Assembly (NCBI RefSeq): GCF_022790535.1
Contig: NZ_LOHG01000011.1
Span: 179,912-243,911 of the forward strand
Source: Pseudomonas maioricensis
Lineage (GTDB): Bacteria; Pseudomonadota; Gammaproteobacteria; Pseudomonadales; Pseudomonadaceae
DNA: 64,000 bases
Direction of reading: 5' to 3'
Shown here: positions 59,505-64,000 of the stretch, one piece after another
Numbering within the stretch: position 1 is the stretch's first letter
Layout of the letters: each line of letters begins with the position of its first letter
Notes under the pieces: model-generated
Seen by the model: the letters and a program-made list of their open reading frames with translations, nothing else
The model's database searches: none
What the model was told of the DNA's origin: nothing
Made by a program: the position numbers and the translations under genes

Positions 59505-60520
59505 GCCAGGCGCTGAGTGAGTTCCTTGGCTGGCGCAAGCACGGCTATGCCGATACGCGCGCGTTGGGTGAGTGCTTGCAGGCGTTGATCGACGAAGGGC
59601 TGGACCAACTGCCCTCACCTACCAGCGGCCAGATACTTGAGCGTTGGCAGGCGTTGGCGTGTGTTGCCGGGCATGATCTGGGGCTGTGCAAACTGTATGA
59701 GGGCCATACCGACGCGTTGGCCATCATGCAGGAAGTCGGCGCTGGCGCTCCGCAAGCAGGAACCAGTTGGGGCATGTGGGCGGCTGAGCCGCCCCAGGCT
59801 CGCGTCAATCTGCAGCGCAAGGGCGACGTGCTGCACGTCAACGGCCGTAAAGCCTGGTGCTCGGGCGCAGCGGTACTCAGCCATGCATTGATGACGGCTT
59901 GGGATGAAGATGGCCAACAGCAGTTGGTCGCCGTCGACCTCAAGCAGTCCGGGGTCAATATTACTCAGGAAGGTTGGCGCGCCGTGGGAATGGGCGCCAC
60001 AGGCAGTGTCGGGGTGGAATTCAGCCGCGCTGAAGGAGTGGCCGTCGGCAAGCCCGGGGATTATCTGGCCAGACCCGGTTTCTGGCAGGGCGGCATCGGT
60101 ATTGCCGCGTGCTGGTATGGCGCTTCCCGAGCCTTGGCGCAGCGCCTGTTAACGCAGGCCTGCAAATCCCCCGAGCCTCATGCCATGGCCCATCTGGGCG
60201 CTGTGGACGTCGCACTCTACAGCGCATGGACGACTCTGCAGCATGCGGCCCAGACCATTAATCAGTCACCGACCTCGGACGCGCAGCTTTTGGCACGTCG
60301 TAGCCGGGCGGTAATAGAACACAGTGCAGAGCAAGTCATTTTGCATGTCGGCCACGCACTGGGTGCAGGTCCTTACTGCAAGGATGCGCACTTTGCCCGA
60401 CTGATCGCCGACCTTCCGGTTTTCCTGCGTCAGAGCCATGCCGAGCGCGACCTGGCAGCGCTTGCAGATCTGACCACTACGCAAGCATTACCTGCGCCAT
60501 CAAGGATGTGGCAACTATGA
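59501..60520 (+). CDS. Acyl-CoA-dehydrogenase-like flavoprotein, unknown reaction
   Basis: A 339-residue protein whose ATG overlaps the glgX stop by 4 bases. It has the fold pattern of the acyl-CoA dehydrogenase family: a mid domain (SWGMWAAEPPQARVNLQRKG, VNGRKAWCSGAAVLSHAL, VGMGATGSVGVEFSRAEGVA) and a C-terminal helical domain (AGPYCKDAHFARLIADLPVF). It is shorter than the usual 380-400 residues, and I cannot find the usual catalytic Glu or the full FAD-binding set. It may be a divergent dehydrogenase, monooxygenase or cofactor-independent relative. It is the first of four overlapping genes whose product is unknown. Confidence 0.75.
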   Translation: MSQALSEFLGWRKHGYADTRALGECLQALIDEGLDQLPSPTSGQILERWQALACVAGHDLGLCKLYEGHTDALAIMQEVGAGAPQAGTSWGMWAAEPPQARVNLQRKGDVLHVNGRKAWCSGAAVLSHALMTAWDEDGQQQLVAVDLKQSGVNITQEGWRAVGMGATGSVGVEFSRAEGVAVGKPGDYLARPGFWQGGIGIAACWYGASRALAQRLLTQACKSPEPHAMAHLGAVDVALYSAWTTLQHAAQTINQSPTSDAQLLARRSRAVIEHSAEQVILHVGHALGAGPYCKDAHFARLIADLPVFLRQSHAERDLAALADLTTTQALPAPSRMWQL

Positions 60521-61278
60521 GCAAAGACAACCCTATTGTTGGCAGAGGCACGTCTCTACAGGCCTGGAATGGCTCAAAGAAACTGGCCGGGCTGCCATTA
60601 ATCAGCGCAGGTGAACTGGTCCCGGTCAATTCCCGGGCGGTGATTATCGCGCCCCATCCGGATGACGAAGTACTCGGTTGTGGTGGCCTGATGCATCAAC
60701 TGGCACAACTGGGGCGACCGCTGAAGCTGATTTCAGTGACTGACGGCAGCGCCAGCCATCCCGGCTCGGCAACCTGGCCGGCCGAGAGGTTGAGCGTGGT
60801 TCGCCCGCAAGAAAGCGCTGAAGCGTTACGCCGTCTGGATCTGCCCATGCACAGCCTGAAGTGGATCCGGGGCGGCTTTGCGGATACCACCGTCGCTCAG
60901 CAGGAAGATCAACTGACGGCCTTCATCGCCCGCTACCTGCAGCCCACTGATGTGGTGTTCACGACCTGGGCAAATGATGGCCATGCTGACCATGAAGCGG
61001 TAGGTCGCGCCAGCGCAAGGGCCGCCCATTCTGTCGGCGCACGCCTGCACGAGGTGCCTGTCTGGGCCTGGCATTGGGCATCCCCTGAAGATGATCGATT
61101 GCCTTGGGAACGGGCACACAAGATCCCGCTGGACCCACAGACCATCGCCCGCAAACGCCACGCCGCCCACGCCTTCGCCAGTCAGCTCGAAGGTGATCCG
61201 CACATCGGCCTGGAGCCGGTTCTGGCGGCTGATGTCCTGGAGCGTTTGATGCAGCCTTTCGAGGTGGTATTCCTGTGA
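60517..61278 (+). CDS. PIG-L family N-deacetylase
   Basis: A 253-residue zinc-dependent deacetylase of the LmbE/PIG-L family from the ATG at 60517, overlapping the previous stop by ATGA; GTG at 60508 is less likely. Zinc and catalytic residues: AVIIAPHPDDEVLGCGGLMH (PHPDDE) and the distal NDGHADHEAVGRASARAAHS (HxxH). Known relatives remove acetyl groups from N-acetylglucosamine in glycosylphosphatidylinositol, mycothiol and bacillithiol synthesis. The substrate here is likely an N-acetyl sugar, inferred from the family and from the glycosyltransferase two genes on. Confidence 0.88.
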   Translation: MSKDNPIVGRGTSLQAWNGSKKLAGLPLISAGELVPVNSRAVIIAPHPDDEVLGCGGLMHQLAQLGRPLKLISVTDGSASHPGSATWPAERLSVVRPQESAEALRRLDLPMHSLKWIRGGFADTTVAQQEDQLTAFIARYLQPTDVVFTTWANDGHADHEAVGRASARAAHSVGARLHEVPVWAWHWASPEDDRLPWERAHKIPLDPQTIARKRHAAHAFASQLEGDPHIGLEPVLAADVLERLMQPFEVVFL

Positions 61279-61874
61279 GTGTCGATGACCGCTATTTCGA
61301 ACAGCTTTTCCAGCAAAGCGATGACCCGTGGGCGTTCAAGCTCCGCTGGTATGAACGTCGTAAAAGGGCGCTAACCCTCGCCGCCCTCCCCCGCGAGCGT
61401 TATGTGTCGGTGTTCGAGCCCGGGTGCGCCAATGGTGAACTCAGCGCCGATCTCGCCACCCGTTGCGACCGGTTGCTGGTCTGCGACACCAACCTCTCAG
61501 CGGTTGAACTCGCACGTCAGCGGCTCGCAGCGTTCAACCATGTGCAGGTCATGCACGCTCGCCTGCCTCAGCAATGGCCGACGGCACGTTTCGATCTGAT
61601 CGTGTTCAGCGAACTGGGTTATTACCTGGATGAAACCGATCTGAATCGCTGGATCGATCATGCCCTGGCTTCCCTGACAGAAGACGGTCAAGTGCTGGCC
61701 TGTCATTGGCGGCCAGCTATCGAAGGTTGCCCGCTTGATGCGCAAAAGGTTCACGCAATTCTTGCAGACCGTCTGGACATGACCCGGCTTGTCAGCCATC
61801 ACGAAACAGACTTTCTTCTGGAGGTATGGAGTCGTGATGGGACATCAGTCGCAGAAAAGGAAAAGCTACGATGA
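61275..61874 (+). CDS. NodS-like SAM-dependent methyltransferase
   Basis: A 199-residue class I methyltransferase with a GTG start overlapping the PIG-L stop by GTGA. The SAM motif is VFEPGCANGELSADLATRCD, followed by VCDTNLSAVELARQRLAAF, FDLIVFSELGYYLDETDLNR and QVLACHWRPAIEG. The EPGCANGELT-type first motif, the placement of SELGYYL, and the length fit the NodS-like family, whose rhizobial founder N-methylates a deacetylated amino sugar. It follows a PIG-L deacetylase, in the order of reactions expected. The substrate is not known here. Confidence 0.85.
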   Translation: MSVDDRYFEQLFQQSDDPWAFKLRWYERRKRALTLAALPRERYVSVFEPGCANGELSADLATRCDRLLVCDTNLSAVELARQRLAAFNHVQVMHARLPQQWPTARFDLIVFSELGYYLDETDLNRWIDHALASLTEDGQVLACHWRPAIEGCPLDAQKVHAILADRLDMTRLVSHHETDFLLEVWSRDGTSVAEKEKLR

Positions 61875-62533
61875 TTGGCGTACTCATCCCGGTTCACAAT
61901 GAAGATCAACTGCTTGGGCAATGCCTGCAAACCGTATTAAAGGCGGGAGAGCATCCTGCACTGGCCGCCGAGCAAGTGGTCGTCCTGGTGGTGCTCGACA
62001 GCTGCACGGATGAATCTTCTGTGATTGCGCAGCAGTACAACGTCCAGACCGTTGAGGTCAGCGTCCGCAACGTCGGCCAGGCACGCGCCGCCGGAGCCGC
62101 AGTGTTACTTGAACAAGGTGCCCGCTGGATTGCCTGTACCGATGGCGACAGCACCGTCGCCGAAGACTGGCTGGTGGAGCAACTGGCCCTGGACGCCGAC
62201 GCCGTGTGCGGTACCGTGACGCCGGGCATATGGCAGGACAACATTCCGCTTGAGGCGCAGATTCGCTATCAGCAGGGCTATCAACATCGTGACGGCCATC
62301 GGCACGTGCATGGCGCTAATCTGGGCATCAGTGCAGCCGCATATCGACTGGCGGGCGGCTTCCCACCGCTGGCCTGTCACGAGGACGTGCATTTGATTCG
62401 TCAACTGGAACTGAGCGGTGCCCGCATCGCCTGGAGTTGCCGCCCTAGAGTCACCACCAGCACGCGACTTGAAGCACGTGCCGCAGGCGGTTTTGCGGAC
62501 TATCTGCGGACGCTGGTGGCAGAGCCGGGTTAA
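61871..62533 (+). CDS. Glycosyltransferase family 2
   Basis: A 220-residue GT2 enzyme with AAGGA upstream, overlapping the methyltransferase stop by ATGA. GT-A motifs are VLIPVHNEDQLLGQCLQTVL, VVLDSCTDESSVI, NVGQARAAGA, the DxD-type ACTDGDSTV, a central GANLGISAAAYRLAGGFPPL and CHEDVHLIRQLELSGARIAW. There is no transmembrane segment, so it is cytoplasmic or peripheral. It transfers a sugar from a nucleotide donor. It ends the four-gene run; a hydrolase on the opposite strand follows after about 40 bases. Confidence 0.88.
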   Translation: MIGVLIPVHNEDQLLGQCLQTVLKAGEHPALAAEQVVVLVVLDSCTDESSVIAQQYNVQTVEVSVRNVGQARAAGAAVLLEQGARWIACTDGDSTVAEDWLVEQLALDADAVCGTVTPGIWQDNIPLEAQIRYQQGYQHRDGHRHVHGANLGISAAAYRLAGGFPPLACHEDVHLIRQLELSGARIAWSCRPRVTTSTRLEARAAGGFADYLRTLVAEPG

Positions 62534-62573
62534 GGCTCACGGGCGCAGGCGAATCACCGCCAGGCCAATCCAA

Positions 62574-63617
62574 TCAAGGTTCTTGATGGGCAGTCTGCAA
62601 ACCGCTGTTGCGCAATTCAGGCATGCCCAACGCTTCCTCGAAGAAACGCACGGCCTCTGCACTGAGGTTGCGATGGATATCCTCCCGGTCGACGCCCTCG
62701 CGGTCATTGCACATCACAGGCGCTGTCGCGCGTAGCTCATCGCTGCACGGAGCCATGAACACGAAATGCCCCGCCCCGGCCAACAGCTTGTACTCCGGCG
62801 TCTGCGGTAATTTACGCGCCAACGCTTCGGCATTCTGATCCACCGCGAGAAGCTCATCCCCGTCACCGCTATACAACAACACCGGGACATGTACGTCTGC
62901 CAGCGTATGGCGGCCAAACATCAACGTCAGTGGCGCCATCAACATCAGCGCGCCCACTCGCGGATCAGCCTGAGGATGCAGATCGTCGCGATCCAGCAGC
63001 AACTCGCCCCCGGTTTTGCAGGCGTCCCGATCGTCCGGGCGCTCAGTGCAGTAGTTTTTCAGTCGCTGTAGATCTGGCTGCGCACCGGCAAGGATCAGGG
63101 CGGTTTCGCCTCCTGCCGAGTAGCCAATGACCCCGACCTGGTCAGCACTGATGTAAGGCGCCAGCGCCGGGTCGAGCAGCGCACTGGTGATCGCTTCGGA
63201 GATTTGCAGGGGGCGCCCGTACAAATTGCTGACGCTGCCCAGCCTGCTGTGGTCGATGGTGTTGTCGCCAGGGTGGATGACTGCCACGACGACGAAGCCT
63301 TGTCTCGCCAGCGAGGTGGCCAGGTCATGCAGCGCCAGTGGGGTTCCGGTGTTGCCGTGGGACAGCAGCACGAGAGGAAAACGGCCCAGCGCTATGGGAG
63401 CTTCAAGCCCTGCGTCTACGGTGTAGCCCTGAATGTTGCTGGATTGCTCAACGGCTGTAGAGGGGTAGAACGCGATTGCCTGCATTGGCTGGGAGTCGAG
63501 CGGATCAGGGAAGCTGAGGCGGTGGTAGCCGACACTCCAGGTGTCGTCAGCCTGAGCCTGCACTGAAATCAGGCTTTGGGTCAGGCACACCAGCAATAGT
63601 GCACAAAGACGTACCAT
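62574..63617 (-). CDS. Secreted alpha/beta hydrolase (dienelactone-hydrolase / PAF-acetylhydrolase-like)
   Basis: A 347-residue protein from the ATG at 63617, chosen because it opens a signal peptide (MVRLCALLLVCLTQSLISVQ, cleaved near AQADD); the frame extends to 63758. The lipase-type fold has the oxyanion VLLSHGNTG, nucleophile elbow GVIGYSAGGETALIL (Ser in GYSAG), acid Asp in LLYSGDGDEL, and His in LLAGAGHFVF. Family members hydrolyse short-chain esters or phospholipid acyl groups. The substrate is unknown. It is convergent with the tailoring cluster ahead of it, and may or may not act on its product. Confidence 0.85.
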   Translation of the reverse strand: MVRLCALLLVCLTQSLISVQAQADDTWSVGYHRLSFPDPLDSQPMQAIAFYPSTAVEQSSNIQGYTVDAGLEAPIALGRFPLVLLSHGNTGTPLALHDLATSLARQGFVVVAVIHPGDNTIDHSRLGSVSNLYGRPLQISEAITSALLDPALAPYISADQVGVIGYSAGGETALILAGAQPDLQRLKNYCTERPDDRDACKTGGELLLDRDDLHPQADPRVGALMLMAPLTLMFGRHTLADVHVPVLLYSGDGDELLAVDQNAEALARKLPQTPEYKLLAGAGHFVFMAPCSDELRATAPVMCNDREGVDREDIHRNLSAEAVRFFEEALGMPELRNSGLQTAHQEP

Positions 63618-64000
63618 CGGGCGATCCAACCTATGCAGGTCCGAAAGGAAACCATCCAGCGGTGTAACCCGGTCTGGAGCGAGCGTCATGCTCTGTCGCT
63701 CATCCTGGTAACAACTGCTTACAGGTATCAGAGTCGCGACTTTGAAATTAGTGCACAAGTTGGGCCAAAAATTGGCGGAAAATTTATGGTTGGCATACCT
63801 CAGATGCGTTGAGTTTTAGTCTTAAGACCGTAATTCATCACTTTGTGTACATATCGGTTTTTCAGTAACGGCTCGTATTGGTTGCGCTTTTACAGCGCGT
63901 CACTTTTGATGGAGCGCAAAAGTAACCAAAACGCTCTTGCCCCACCACTTGGCACCTCGCTGTCGCTCGGTGTATCCGCCCGCAGATTCTGAACCGTGGG
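63618..64000. other. Intergenic end region with a genus-typical repeat
   Basis: No gene is visible. From about 63890 the text GCGCGTCACTTTTGATGG, then GCGCAAAAGTAACCAAAACG and CTCGCTGTCGCTCGGT belongs to a repeat I know from many Pseudomonas intergenic regions, often carried as part of short unknown frames. It runs off the window edge. Confidence 0.45.

Noticed and set aside
1..64000. tRNA, rRNA, CRISPR arrays, insertion sequences, prophage
   Set aside because: I looked for cloverleaf ends, 16S/23S conserved segments, regular repeat-spacer units and transposase or integrase motifs and saw none.

Overview
The window looks like chromosomal DNA of a fluorescent Pseudomonas, in the P. syringae / P. 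fluorescens part of the genus. The support is family content rather than any database match: an MvaT-type H-NS protein, DUF1652, DUF4946 and DUF1883 proteins, a MexEF-OprN-like efflux operon, the short 6-phosphogluconate dehydrogenase, REP-like inverted repeats, and a trehalose/glycogen operon of the glgA-treZ-malQ-treY-glgX type. I see no rRNA, tRNA, CRISPR array, insertion sequence or phage gene.

Layout. 1-8150: the N-terminal part of a CheB-CheR-PAS fusion (minus strand, cut by the window edge), then small stress or envelope genes: an OBAP/DUF1264 lipoprotein, a broken small ORF, a YciE-type ferritin-like protein, a tiny lipoprotein beside DUF1652, DUF421 with a membrane-anchored partner, and DUF4174. 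8293-14476: a GNAT acetyltransferase, an ABC exporter, and an electrophile-detoxification block (old yellow enzyme, SDR and MDR reductases) divergent from a TetR regulator, with a palindrome lying on the regulator's promoter. 14533-26985: a diguanylate cyclase, a chemoreceptor, a TonB receptor, a perfect 36-bp inverted repeat, and a MexEF-OprN-like RND operon behind a perfect 21-bp palindrome. 27155-33000: a TPR protein, an MvaT-family protein, a putative short RNA, DUF4946, gloA, and ahpC/ahpF with a good OxyR-like site upstream of ahpC. 33370-41407: a chromosomal KfrA-like protein, a hybrid sensor kinase, gor, galU, several small proteins and alkB.

41391-46570 is a sugar-phosphate block on the minus strand in the order gnd, zwf, HAD phosphatase, then a GH15 hydrolase. 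48417-62533 is one long plus-strand run. It makes glycogen-type glucan (glgA), converts it to trehalose (treY, treZ), rearranges and debranches it (malQ, glgX), and then continues without a gap into four overlapping genes. These encode an acyl-CoA-dehydrogenase-like protein, a PIG-L deacetylase, a NodS-like methyltransferase and a family 2 glycosyltransferase. Their chemistry resembles Nod-factor tailoring, and their product is unknown to me. This is the most interesting part of the window. A secreted alpha/beta hydrolase faces the run at its end.

Start codons were chosen from visible Shine-Dalgarno sequences and family N-termini, and are approximate where noted.
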